From assembly GCA_025846845.1 (NCBI GenBank), contig JAOYTL010000017.1:71781-135780 (forward strand): a DNA stretch of 64,000 bases, read 5' to 3'. Shown here one piece after another: positions 16,968-25,257 of the stretch. A program made the translations under genes and the position numbers. The notes beneath the pieces were generated by a model. That model had not been told where the DNA came from. It searched no databases and saw only the letters and a list, made by a program, of their open reading frames with translations. Numbering within the stretch: position 1 is the first letter of the stretch; each line of letters opens with the position of its first letter. This DNA is from Alloboseaceae bacterium BT-24-1. GTDB lineage: Bacteria; Pseudomonadota; Alphaproteobacteria; Rhizobiales; Beijerinckiaceae.

Positions 16968-17137
16968 TCCCTGGGCATCATAGCCTTTAGGTATAAGCCT
17001 TTCGTCTAGAAGCGGGGGCTTCGCGTGCCCCGCATGGGTTTTTGCGCACACCCGCGCCGTTGACATGGGCGATATGCGCGGTGCAGCATGCCGCCCGGGG
17101 AAACGAACAATCCAGCAATGACTAAGGTTAAGGGCGG

Positions 17138-17891
17138 ATGTCTGAGGATATTATTCTATCGACCTCAGGCCTCACGAAAGAATTCGCCGGCTTCACAGCC
17201 GTCAATGGCGTTGATCTGAAGGTCAGGCGCGGTTCGATCCACGCGCTGATCGGCCCGAACGGTGCGGGCAAGACGACCTGCTTCAACCTGCTGACCAAGT
17301 TCCTGCCGCTGACACGGGGCCAGATCGTCTATAACGGTCGCGATATCTCCCGCGAGAAGCCGGCCGAGATCGCCAGGCTCGGGCTGGTGCGCTCCTTCCA
17401 GATTTCCGCGGTGTTCCCGCAGCTCTCGGTCAAGACCAATGTCCGGGTGGCATTGCAGCGCAAGCGCGGCGATTCCTTCGATTTCTGGCGCTCGGAGAAG
17501 GTGCTCTCCCCGCTCGATGCCGAGGCGTTGCGCCTCGTCGACGCCGTCGGCTTGTCGGCTTTCGCCGATCTGCCGGCCGGCGAGCTCTCCTATGGCCGCA
17601 AGCGCGCGCTCGAGATCGCGACGACGCTCGCGCTCGAGCCCGAGATGCTGCTGCTCGACGAGCCGATGGCCGGCATGGGCCGCGAGGACATCGAGCGCAT
17701 CGAGGCGCTGATCCGCAAGGTCTCGAAGGACCGCACCATCCTGATGGTCGAGCACAATCTATCGGTGGTTGCCTCGCTCTGCGACCGCATCACCGTGCTC
17801 GCTCGCGGCCAGGTCCTGGCCGAGGGCGACTATGCTGCCGTCTCGAAGGATCCGCGCGTGATCGAAGCCTATATCGGATCGGGAGTCGGCC

Positions 17892-17902
<11 letters not shown>
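17138..17902 (+). CDS. LivG-type ABC transporter ATP-binding protein
   Basis: A 254-residue ATPase of the branched-chain amino acid (HAAT) transporter family with Walker A GPNGAGKTT, the signature region LSYGRKRALEIA and Walker B MLLLDEPMAGM. The LSYGR variant in place of LSGGQ and the C-terminal VIEAYIGSG tail are both characteristic of LivG subunits. It is the first gene of a five-gene transporter operon and overlaps the LivF-type gene by 11 bases. A TTGACA hexamer at 17060-17065 may be part of the promoter, but a matching -10 is not clear. Confidence 0.93.
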
Positions 17903-18638
<736 letters not shown>

Positions 18639-18694
18639 CGCAAGGCGTCCAATAAGAACCTAACGAACACCAGACATCTCAGGGAGACAGGAAC

Positions 18695-19900
18695 ATGCAG
18701 CTCAAGACATTGCTCGCGGCTACGGCGCTCGGCGCGCTGATGGCCTCGCCGGCGCTGGCGCAGCAGATCTCGGTCAAAGCCGGCGTGCTCAACGACCGCT
18801 CCGGCCTCTATGCCGACCTTTCGGGCGAGGGCTCGGTGATCGCGGCGCGCCTCGCGGTCGAGGACTTCAAGGCGGCCGACAAGGGCATCAAGGTCGAGAT
18901 CGTCTCGGCCGACCACCAGAACAAGCCCGACGTCGGCTCGACCATCGCCCGGCAATGGTACGATCAGGACGGCGTCGACCTGATCCTCGACGTGCCGACC
19001 TCCTCGGTCGCGCTGGCGGTCAACCAGATCACCCGCGAGAAGAACAAGGTCCACATCAACTCCGGCGCGGCTTCCTCCGATCTGACCGGCAAGGCCTGCT
19101 CGCCGAACACGGTCCACTGGACCTATGACACCTACGCGCTGGCCCAGGGGACCGGCGGCGCCATGACCAAGGCCGGCGGCGACAGCTGGTTCTTCCTCAC
19201 CGCCGACTACGCCTTCGGCCATGCGCTCGAGCGCGATACCTCGGCGGTGGTGACCAAGGCCGGCGGCAAGGTGCTGGGCGCCGTCCGCACGCCATTCCCC
19301 GGCACGGACTTCTCGTCCTTCCTGCTGCAGGCGCAGGCGTCCAAGGCCAAGGTCATCGGCCTCGCCAATGCCGGTGGCGACACCATCAACTCGATCAAGC
19401 AGGCGGGTGAGTTCGGCATCGTCGCCGGTGGCCAGAAGCTGGCCGGTCTGCTCGTCTTCGCCACGGACGTGCATGCGCTCGGCCTGCAGACGGCTCAGGG
19501 GCTGGTGCTGACCGAGTCCTTCTACTGGGACATGAACGACCAGACCCGTGCCTGGTCCGAGCGTTTCGCCAAGCTCAATGGCGGCAAGAAGCCTTCCATG
19601 GTCCAGGCCGGCGTCTATTCCGGCATGCTGCACTATCTGAAGGCGGTCGAGGCGGCCAAGAGCAAGGATTCTGCGGCCGTCATGGCCAAGATGAAGGAAT
19701 TGCCGACCGACGATCCGCTGTTCGGCAAGGGCACGGTGCGCGCCGACGGCCGCAAGATGCACGATATGTATCTGTTCGAGGTCAAGAAGCCCTCCGAGTC
19801 GAAGGCGCCGTGGGACTACTACAAGCAGGTCGCGGTCCTGAAGGCCGACGAAGCCTTCAAGCCGCTGGCTGAGAGCGAGTGCCCGCTCGTCAAGAAGTGA
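18695..19900 (+). CDS. Periplasmic substrate-binding protein, LivK/family-6 type
   Basis: A 401-residue type I periplasmic binding protein with a cleavable signal (MQLKTLLAATALGALMASPA, then LAQ). Mature segments ISVKAGVLNDRSGLYADLSG, VAVEDFKA-like strands and VDLILDVPTSSVALAVNQ fit the amino-acid/amide-binding family used by HAAT transporters. The ligand could be branched-chain amino acids but could equally be an aromatic acid, amide or urea-type compound; the sequence does not settle it. Embedded between the ATPase and permease genes, it is followed by a stem-loop that could lower expression of the permeases relative to it. Confidence 0.92.
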   Translation: MQLKTLLAATALGALMASPALAQQISVKAGVLNDRSGLYADLSGEGSVIAARLAVEDFKAADKGIKVEIVSADHQNKPDVGSTIARQWYDQDGVDLILDVPTSSVALAVNQITREKNKVHINSGAASSDLTGKACSPNTVHWTYDTYALAQGTGGAMTKAGGDSWFFLTADYAFGHALERDTSAVVTKAGGKVLGAVRTPFPGTDFSSFLLQAQASKAKVIGLANAGGDTINSIKQAGEFGIVAGGQKLAGLLVFATDVHALGLQTAQGLVLTESFYWDMNDQTRAWSERFAKLNGGKKPSMVQAGVYSGMLHYLKAVEAAKSKDSAAVMAKMKELPTDDPLFGKGTVRADGRKMHDMYLFEVKKPSESKAPWDYYKQVAVLKADEAFKPLAESECPLVKK

Positions 19901-19931
19901 CGGGCTGAAAGCAGCCCCTCGACACACTCTG

Positions 19932-19953
19932 CCGGGGCCGGAGACGGCCCCGG
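19932..19953 (+). terminator. Intra-operon stem-loop after the substrate-binding protein gene
   Basis: CCGGGGCCG (19932-19940) and CGGCCCCGG (19945-19953) form a perfect 9-bp GC stem with a GAGA tetraloop, about 30 bases after the stop codon and 27 before the permease gene. There is no T-tract. Such stems often stabilise the upstream mRNA or attenuate read-through. Confidence 0.6.
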
Positions 19954-19980
19954 ATCAGCTTTCACGGAACGGTCGATCGC

Positions 19981-20868
19981 ATGTTCGAGCTCTTGGGTGT
20001 CCCGCCACAGGCATTGTTCGGCCAGCTTCTGCTTGGCCTGATCAACGGCTCGTTCTATGCGATCCTCAGCCTCGGCCTGGCGGTGATCTTCGGCCTGCTC
20101 AACATCATCAACTTCACCCATGGCGCCCAGTACATGATGGGCGCCTTCGTCGCCTGGATGTGCCTGAACTATCTCGGCATCAACTACTGGGCGGCGCTGC
20201 TGCTGGCGCCGATCGCCGTCGGCATCACCGGCGTGGTGATCGAGCGCTTCCTGCTGAAACGCATCGCCCATGTCGACCATCTCTACGGGCTGCTTTTGAC
20301 CTTCGGCCTGGCGCTGATCATCCAGGGCGTCTTCCGCAACAATTATGGCTCCTCCGGCCTGCCCTACCAGATCCCGGCGGAACTGCGCGGCGGCTACAAT
20401 CTCGGCTTCATGTTCCTGCCGACCTATCGCGGCTGGGTCGTGATCGCCTCGCTCATCGTCTGCCTCGCCACCTGGTTCGTGATCGAGAAGACCAAGCTCG
20501 GCTCCTATTTGCGCGCCGCGACCGAGAACCCGACCCTGACCCAGGCCTTCGGCATCAACGTGCCGCTCTTGGTGACGCTGACCTACGGCTTCGGCGTTGC
20601 GCTCGCCGCCTTCGCCGGAGTGCTGGCGGCGCCGATCTACTCGGTCAATCCGAACATGGGCGCCGACCTGATCATCGTCGTCTTCGCGGTGGTGGTGATC
20701 GGCGGCATGGGCTCGATCATGGGCGCGATCGTCACCGGCTTCTCGCTCGGCCTGGTCGAGGGGCTGACCAAGGTGTTCTATCCGGAAGCCTCGGCGACCG
20801 TAATCTTCATCATCATGGCGATCGTGCTTCTGGTGAAGCCGGCCGGCCTGTTCGGCCGCGCTGCGTGA
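19981..20868 (+). CDS. LivH-type ABC transporter permease
   Basis: A 295-residue integral membrane protein with about eight hydrophobic segments. The N-terminal QLLLGLINGSFYAILSLGLA, followed by GLLNIINFTHGAQYMMGAF, is the family hallmark of LivH permeases. Later helices include LLTFGLALIIQGVF and VVVIGGMGSIMGAIVTGF. It pairs with the LivM-type permease to form the transmembrane channel of the HAAT transporter. The start at 19981 is 80 bases after the binding-protein gene. Confidence 0.93.
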   Translation: MFELLGVPPQALFGQLLLGLINGSFYAILSLGLAVIFGLLNIINFTHGAQYMMGAFVAWMCLNYLGINYWAALLLAPIAVGITGVVIERFLLKRIAHVDHLYGLLLTFGLALIIQGVFRNNYGSSGLPYQIPAELRGGYNLGFMFLPTYRGWVVIASLIVCLATWFVIEKTKLGSYLRAATENPTLTQAFGINVPLLVTLTYGFGVALAAFAGVLAAPIYSVNPNMGADLIIVVFAVVVIGGMGSIMGAIVTGFSLGLVEGLTKVFYPEASATVIFIIMAIVLLVKPAGLFGRAA

Positions 20869-20877
20869 GGAATTGAG

Positions 20878-21870
20878 ATGGCAGACATCGCTTCCACCGA
20901 CGCTCCCGCCGCCGCTCTCGCCATTGGGGAGGTCGACGACAGCACGGCGCGGCTGCACCGCAATCTGATGATCGGCATTGCGATCGCGCTGGTGATCGCG
21001 CCCTTCGTCGCCTATCCGGTCTTTGTGATGAAGGTGCTGTGCTTTGCGCTGTTCGCGCTCGCCTTCAATCTTCTGCTTGGCTATGGCGGCCTGCTCTCCT
21101 TCGGCCACGCCGCCTATTTCGGCATGGCGAGCTATGTCAGCGCCTACACGGCCAAGCACTGGGGGCTGACGCCGGAGCTCGCCATCCTCGCCGGCACGGG
21201 GATCGCTGCCCTGCTCGGCCTCGCCTTCGGCGCGCTCGCCATCCGCCGCCAGGGCATCTACTTTGCCATGATCACGCTGGCGCTGGCGCAGATGGCGTTC
21301 TTCTTCTCGCTGCAGACGCCGCGCTTCACCGGCGGCGAGGACGGCATCCAGGCTGTGCCGCGCGGCAAGCTGCTCGGCCTTTTCAGCCTCGCTGACGACC
21401 GTGCGCTCTACTGGCTCGTCGCCGCGGTCTTCATGGGCGGGCTCCTGCTGATCTACCGCGTCATCCACTCGCCCTTCGGCCAGGTCTGCAAGGCGATCCG
21501 CGACAACGAGCCGCGCGCCATCTCGCTCGGCTATCGCGCCAGCCAGTACAAGCTCGCCGTCTTCGTGCTCTCGGCCGGGATCGCCGGGCTCGCCGGCGCG
21601 ACCAAGGCGATCGTCTTCCAGCTGGCGTCGCTCACCGACGTGCATTGGTCGATGTCGGGCGAGGTCGTGCTGATGACGCTGGTCGGCGGGCTCGGCACCG
21701 TCTTCGGCCCGATCGTCGGCGCCATTGTCATCGTCTCGATGCAGAACTTCCTGGCGACGCTCGGCGCCTGGGTCACGGTCGTGCAGGGCGTCGTCTTTGT
21801 GATCTGCGTCCTGCTCTTCCGCGAAGGCATCGTCGGCATGATCGCCAAATGGATCAAGAAGCCGCTTTGA
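20878..21870 (+). CDS. LivM-type ABC transporter permease
   Basis: A 330-residue integral membrane protein. A roughly 30-residue soluble N-terminus precedes multiple hydrophobic helices, including LCFALFALAFNLLLGYGGLL and SFGHAAYFGMASYVSAY, the LivM hallmark. The cytoplasmic EAA-like loop ICKAIRDNEPRAISLGYR contacts the ATPases. It is the last gene of the operon, nine bases after the LivH-type gene. It ends seven bases from the convergent cytochrome c gene, leaving no room for a separate terminator. Confidence 0.93.
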   Translation: MADIASTDAPAAALAIGEVDDSTARLHRNLMIGIAIALVIAPFVAYPVFVMKVLCFALFALAFNLLLGYGGLLSFGHAAYFGMASYVSAYTAKHWGLTPELAILAGTGIAALLGLAFGALAIRRQGIYFAMITLALAQMAFFFSLQTPRFTGGEDGIQAVPRGKLLGLFSLADDRALYWLVAAVFMGGLLLIYRVIHSPFGQVCKAIRDNEPRAISLGYRASQYKLAVFVLSAGIAGLAGATKAIVFQLASLTDVHWSMSGEVVLMTLVGGLGTVFGPIVGAIVIVSMQNFLATLGAWVTVVQGVVFVICVLLFREGIVGMIAKWIKKPL

Positions 21871-21877
21871 GCGGCGG

Positions 21878-22249
21878 CTACCTGCTGAGCAGATAATCCG
21901 CCACGGCCGCGCGGTCCGCTCCACTGAGTCCGGCGGGCGGACTCATCCAGCCACCGGGTACGAGCGCGTCTGGGTCGGAGAGGTAGGCCTTCAGCTTCTC
22001 GTCGTCCCAGCTGAGCCCTTGCGCCTTCGCGGCTCTGAACGCCGGCGAGTAGTCGAAACCCTCTGCCGAACCGAGCAGGCGCCCCTTCAACCCGGCAAGA
22101 TGCGGCCCAGCCGTGCCGGCCTTGGCCGGATCGAGGCTGTGGCAGGACTGGCAGGTCTTGAAGACGATCGCTCCTGCTGGCTCCTGCGCTTGCAGCGGTT
22201 CGGTCCGGGTCAGCGCGAGCACAAGGAGCGCCGCGAAGCCCGTCCTCAC
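21878..22249 (-). CDS. Class I-type monohaem cytochrome c
   Basis: A 123-residue protein with a short hydrophobic signal (about 1-22, ending LQAQ), the haem motif CQSCH at residues 33-37, then GPHLAGLKGRLLG, YSPAFRAAKAQGL and a C-terminal segment GGWMSPPAGL with a methionine suited to be the distal haem ligand. This is the layout of small class I cytochromes c. The start is GTG at 22249, overlapping the stop of the beta-propeller gene by four bases (GTGA), so the two proteins are translationally coupled and may act together. Confidence 0.86.
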   Translation of the reverse strand: MRTGFAALLVLALTRTEPLQAQEPAGAIVFKTCQSCHSLDPAKAGTAGPHLAGLKGRLLGSAEGFDYSPAFRAAKAQGLSWDDEKLKAYLSDPDALVPGGWMSPPAGLSGADRAAVADYLLSR

Positions 22250-23253
22250 GCCGGCTTCACCGTCTGGATACGCACCAGCCGGTTGGTGCCGCTCTCGCCG
22301 CCCCAGGCCTCGCCGCTCCGCCCGTCCATCTGGCGGACATTGGCGCCGGGCTTGTCGCTCGGGAAGCTGTTGAACTCTTCGTTGAGCGGATCGAAGCGGA
22401 CGATGCTGTTGAGGGCGAAGTCGGTGAGCCAGACCTTGTCGGCATCGTCGACATAGACCGAATAGGTCCGCGGCTTGTGACCGGGCAGCTTCCAGCCCTT
22501 CCAGCTGCCGCTTTCGGGATCGAACGAGGAGACCTGTCCGGAATTCCACTCGCTGACCCAGATCCGGTTCTTCGAATCCGACCAGACCCGGCGCGCGCCC
22601 TGGCCCTCGGTCGGCGGGTCGACCACGGTGAAGGCGCCGCTCTGCGTGTTGATCCGGGCGATATAGTTGCCGGCGAGCGAGGCGAACCAGATTTCGCCGG
22701 CCGGCGTGCGGGTCATGCCGTAGGGGCCGGCGCCGCGCGGTGCGTCGAAGATGTCCATCTTGCCGGATTTCGGATCGAGACGGCCGACGATGCCGTTCTG
22801 GCCGGTAAACCAGAGCACGCCGGTCTTGTCGAAGACCGGCGTGTTGAGATTTGCGCGCTCGCGCTCGGCAGGCAGTTTGAACAGCTCGACCTTGTGCGTC
22901 TTGTCGTCGACGCGGGCGATGGCGTTCTGGCCGCCTTCGGTGACCCAGGCGGCGCCATCAGGCCCGCGCACGACGCCGTGCGGAGCTGCGCCGTCGCCGA
23001 GCGGGATCACCTTGGTCTGGCTGGTGCGTGGATCGAAGCGGCCGAGCACGCCATTGCGCTGGCCGCAGACCCAGAGCGTGCCGTCGCCGGCATCGGTGAC
23101 ATCGCGCGAGCCCTTGATCTCCGGCACCTCGAAATAGGTGACGATGAAGGGGCTGCCGGGCTGGGGCTGTCCGGTTGCCTCGGCGCTGCGCAGGATCAGA
23201 TTCGGCGCGGCGAGGCCGGCGATACCGAATTTCAGGAACGAACGGCGCAGCAT
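22246..23253 (-). CDS. Virginiamycin-B-lyase-like/NHL-type beta-propeller protein
   Basis: A 335-residue protein with an N-terminal export signal starting MLRRSFLKFGIAGLAAPNLI; the RRSFLK pattern is Tat-like. The rest consists of repeated blades with motifs such as TLWVCGQRNGVLGRFDP, AAWVTEGGQNAIARVDD and IWFASLAGNYIARINT, as in the Vgb/streptogramin-lyase-like family. Most family members are not antibiotic lyases, so I do not assign resistance. Its tight coupling to a cytochrome c gene suggests a periplasmic redox or sensing function. A GTTGTCGG/CCGACAAC inverted repeat (23268-23275, 23312-23319) lies upstream. Confidence 0.8.
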   Translation of the reverse strand: MLRRSFLKFGIAGLAAPNLILRSAEATGQPQPGSPFIVTYFEVPEIKGSRDVTDAGDGTLWVCGQRNGVLGRFDPRTSQTKVIPLGDGAAPHGVVRGPDGAAWVTEGGQNAIARVDDKTHKVELFKLPAERERANLNTPVFDKTGVLWFTGQNGIVGRLDPKSGKMDIFDAPRGAGPYGMTRTPAGEIWFASLAGNYIARINTQSGAFTVVDPPTEGQGARRVWSDSKNRIWVSEWNSGQVSSFDPESGSWKGWKLPGHKPRTYSVYVDDADKVWLTDFALNSIVRFDPLNEEFNSFPSDKPGANVRQMDGRSGEAWGGESGTNRLVRIQTVKPA

Positions 23254-23363
23254 GGGCGTCTCCTTTCGTTGTCGGCCGGCGGATCATCTGCCTCCGGATG
23301 AGAGGCGTAAACCGACAACATCGTGAAACTGTGGCTGCGGCCGGGCGGTTCCCTCGTCTCGTT

Positions 23364-24011
23364 CTAGCGCTGCCGCTGGATCCCTTCGGGCAGAGTGGAA
23401 ACGCGCGCCATTTCGCCGCTGCGGAAGGCGGCCGGATCGGCGAGATAGTCCTGCGCCATCGCCATCGCGTCGGCGCCCCAGAAGACCTCGCCGTCGATCA
23501 CCAGGCTCGGCACGCCGAAGACGCCGGCGGCGACTGCTTCCTCGGTCGCCTGGCGCAGGCGGTCCTTGACCTCCTGCTCGCCGAGCAGCGCCAGGGCATC
23601 GGGCCGGCCGGCAGCTTCCGCCACCGCCGCCAGGACTGCCGGATCGTTGGCATCGCGTCCCTCGCCCCAGACGAAGTGGAAGGCGGCCGTGACGGCCGCC
23701 TCGTTGCCGTCGAGCGCGGTCAGCAGGCGCAGCATCGCGAGCGGGTTGAAGGGGTGGGCCAGCGGAAAGCGGAAGGGCACGCCCATCGCCTGCGCCGTAT
23801 GGGTGGCGAGGCGATAGGTGTGGACGCGCTTGGGCGCGACCTCGGCCGGTCCGAGCTGGCCCCAGGCCTTGAGGACGCCACCGAAGACGATCGGTTTCAG
23901 CAGCACCGGCCGCTGCGCCCGGATCGCATCGAGCCGCGTCAGCGCCAGATGCGCAAAGGGCGAGATGATGTCGAAATACCAGAAGGCGGGTTGAGGCAAA
24001 GGCGGGTTCAC
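23364..24011 (-). CDS. DsbA-family protein, 2-hydroxychromene-2-carboxylate isomerase-like
   Basis: A 215-residue thioredoxin-fold protein of the HCCA isomerase/kappa-GST type. The N-terminal WYFDIISPFAHLA places Ser17 where the family's glutathione-activating serine sits, replacing the DsbA CxxC. The C-terminal FGVPSLVIDGEVFWGADAM contains the conserved cis-proline loop. HCCA isomerases act in naphthalene-type aromatic degradation with glutathione as cofactor. It starts with GTG at 24011, overlapping the upstream isochorismatase-like gene by four bases (GTGA), and is third in the operon begun by tetR. Confidence 0.85.
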   Translation of the reverse strand: MNPPLPQPAFWYFDIISPFAHLALTRLDAIRAQRPVLLKPIVFGGVLKAWGQLGPAEVAPKRVHTYRLATHTAQAMGVPFRFPLAHPFNPLAMLRLLTALDGNEAAVTAAFHFVWGEGRDANDPAVLAAVAEAAGRPDALALLGEQEVKDRLRQATEEAVAAGVFGVPSLVIDGEVFWGADAMAMAQDYLADPAAFRSGEMARVSTLPEGIQRQR

Positions 24012-24538
24012 TTGACCAGATCGAGGGCGGCGCGGAACTGGGGGTGCTCGGCTGTGCGCAGCCACTCGAACACCACCATCTCGGTGGTGACGATCTCGGC
24101 GCCGTGTCGCTCCAGCCGGCGCAGGCTCACCTCCTTGCTCTCCGGTGCACGCGAGCCGACGGCGTCCTGCACCACGAAGACGCGGCGCTTGTGCTCGAGC
24201 AGCGAGAGCGCGGTCTGGCCGAAGCAGACATGCGCCTCGCAACCACAGAGGATGAGGTCCTCGTCGCCGGCGATGGCGTCGGTGAAGGCCGGCGCGCCGC
24301 AGGCATCGAAGCTCGTCTTGGTGATCGCGGATGCGGCCTCGGCGAGTTCCGGAACGGTTGCCCCGAGCCCGGCCGGGTTCTGCTCGGTCATCACGATCGG
24401 CACCTCCAGCAGCTTCGCCGCTGCGACCAGCTTGCCGGCATTGGCGAGCAGGCGCGGCCCGTCATGGATTGCCGGCATCAGGCGCGCCTGGAAATCGATG
24501 ATGACGAGGCGGGACCGGTTGACGTTCATCAGGGGCAT
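24008..24538 (-). CDS. Isochorismatase-like cysteine hydrolase
   Basis: A 176-residue hydrolase of the isochorismatase-like fold. The putative catalytic triad is Asp15 (LVIIDFQ), Lys74 (AITKTSFDAC) and Cys105 (CEAHVCFGQTA). Family members hydrolyse amides, isochorismate or related compounds; the short form fits the YcaC-like hydrolases of unknown substrate. ATG 24538 is preceded at a suitable distance by GAGGTG; a GTG at 24547 that overlaps the tetR stop is an alternative. It is flanked by tetR and the isomerase-like gene in one minus-strand operon. Confidence 0.86.
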   Translation of the reverse strand: MPLMNVNRSRLVIIDFQARLMPAIHDGPRLLANAGKLVAAAKLLEVPIVMTEQNPAGLGATVPELAEAASAITKTSFDACGAPAFTDAIAGDEDLILCGCEAHVCFGQTALSLLEHKRRVFVVQDAVGSRAPESKEVSLRRLERHGAEIVTTEMVVFEWLRTAEHPQFRAALDLVK

Positions 24539-24543
24539 CAGCG

Positions 24544-25176
24544 TCACCTCTGCAGGAGCCGGTCGAGCTCGGTTTCGACATGGCGCTCCATCAACGCGCG
24601 CGGCGAGGTGCCGAACATGCGGATGCGCCGCGTATGCGCTAGCAGCAGCACGCCGGAAGCATGGGCGAAGGCGTCCGCCATGATCAAGTCGGCCTGCGCA
24701 GCATTGGCGCCGAGCGCCAGCGCCGCATCCCGGATCGGTGCCAAAGTCGCTTCCAGCGCGTCGTTCAGTGCCCTGTCGCGCTCGCGGCCGAGGCCGTGCG
24801 GGCGCATGCCGCCGCGGAACAGATAGAAGCCGAGATCGAGATCGCGCGGGTTCTCGGCATAGAAGTCGAAGAAGGCGAGCGCAGCGGCCGAGAAGCACTC
24901 CGTGGGGGTGCCGGCAGCCGCGACCGCCGTATCGACCGTCGCCTGCAGCGTGGCGATCGAGCGGCCGAGCACCTCGGCATAGAGCGCCTCTTTCGAGTCG
25001 AAATGGAAATAGAGCGCTGCCGGGGTGTAGCCGGCCTCGGCCGCGATCGCCCGCAGCGAAGCGCCGTCCAGCCCCTCGCGCTCGAACACCATGCGCGCCG
25101 CAGCAAGAATGCCCTCGCGCTTGGCATCTGTCGCGGCATAGCGGCCGCGCTTCCGCTCTGCGGATCCTTCGCTCAC
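24544..25176 (-). CDS. TetR-family transcriptional regulator
   Basis: A 210-residue regulator. The DNA-binding domain follows a basic leader: ILAAARMVFEREGLDGASLR, then IAAEAGYTPAALYFHFDSKE with ALYAEVL, a textbook TetR helix-turn-helix. The C-terminal domain is of the type seen in regulators of small-molecule catabolism. It is first in the operon with the isochorismatase-like and isomerase-like genes and divergent, by 81 bases, from the HpaB-like/AidB-like pair. A near-perfect dyad in the gap probably lets it control both sides. Confidence 0.87.
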   Translation of the reverse strand: MSEGSAERKRGRYAATDAKREGILAAARMVFEREGLDGASLRAIAAEAGYTPAALYFHFDSKEALYAEVLGRSIATLQATVDTAVAAAGTPTECFSAAALAFFDFYAENPRDLDLGFYLFRGGMRPHGLGRERDRALNDALEATLAPIRDAALALGANAAQADLIMADAFAHASGVLLLAHTRRIRMFGTSPRALMERHVETELDRLLQR

Positions 25177-25203
25177 TCTGGGACGCCTCCAACCCTCTTG
25201 ACC

Positions 25204-25226
25204 AAAATCTAACGCCGTTCAATTTT
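25204..25226. promoter_or_regulatory. TetR-type operator candidate in divergent promoter
   Basis: A 23-base dyad centred on C25215. Outer arms AAAAT (25204-25208) and ATTTT (25222-25226) and inner arms AACG (25211-25214) and CGTT (25216-25219) are complementary, with a two-base mismatch between them. It lies between tetR and the HpaB-like gene, in the only space available for both promoters. Confidence 0.6.
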
Positions 25227-25257
25227 AGGAGCAACAACCGCTCGGGAGGAGGCTAGC

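Noticed and set aside
22246..23253. Virginiamycin B (streptogramin) resistance gene
   Set aside because: Only the propeller family matches. The export signal and coupling to a cytochrome c argue against antibiotic lyase activity.
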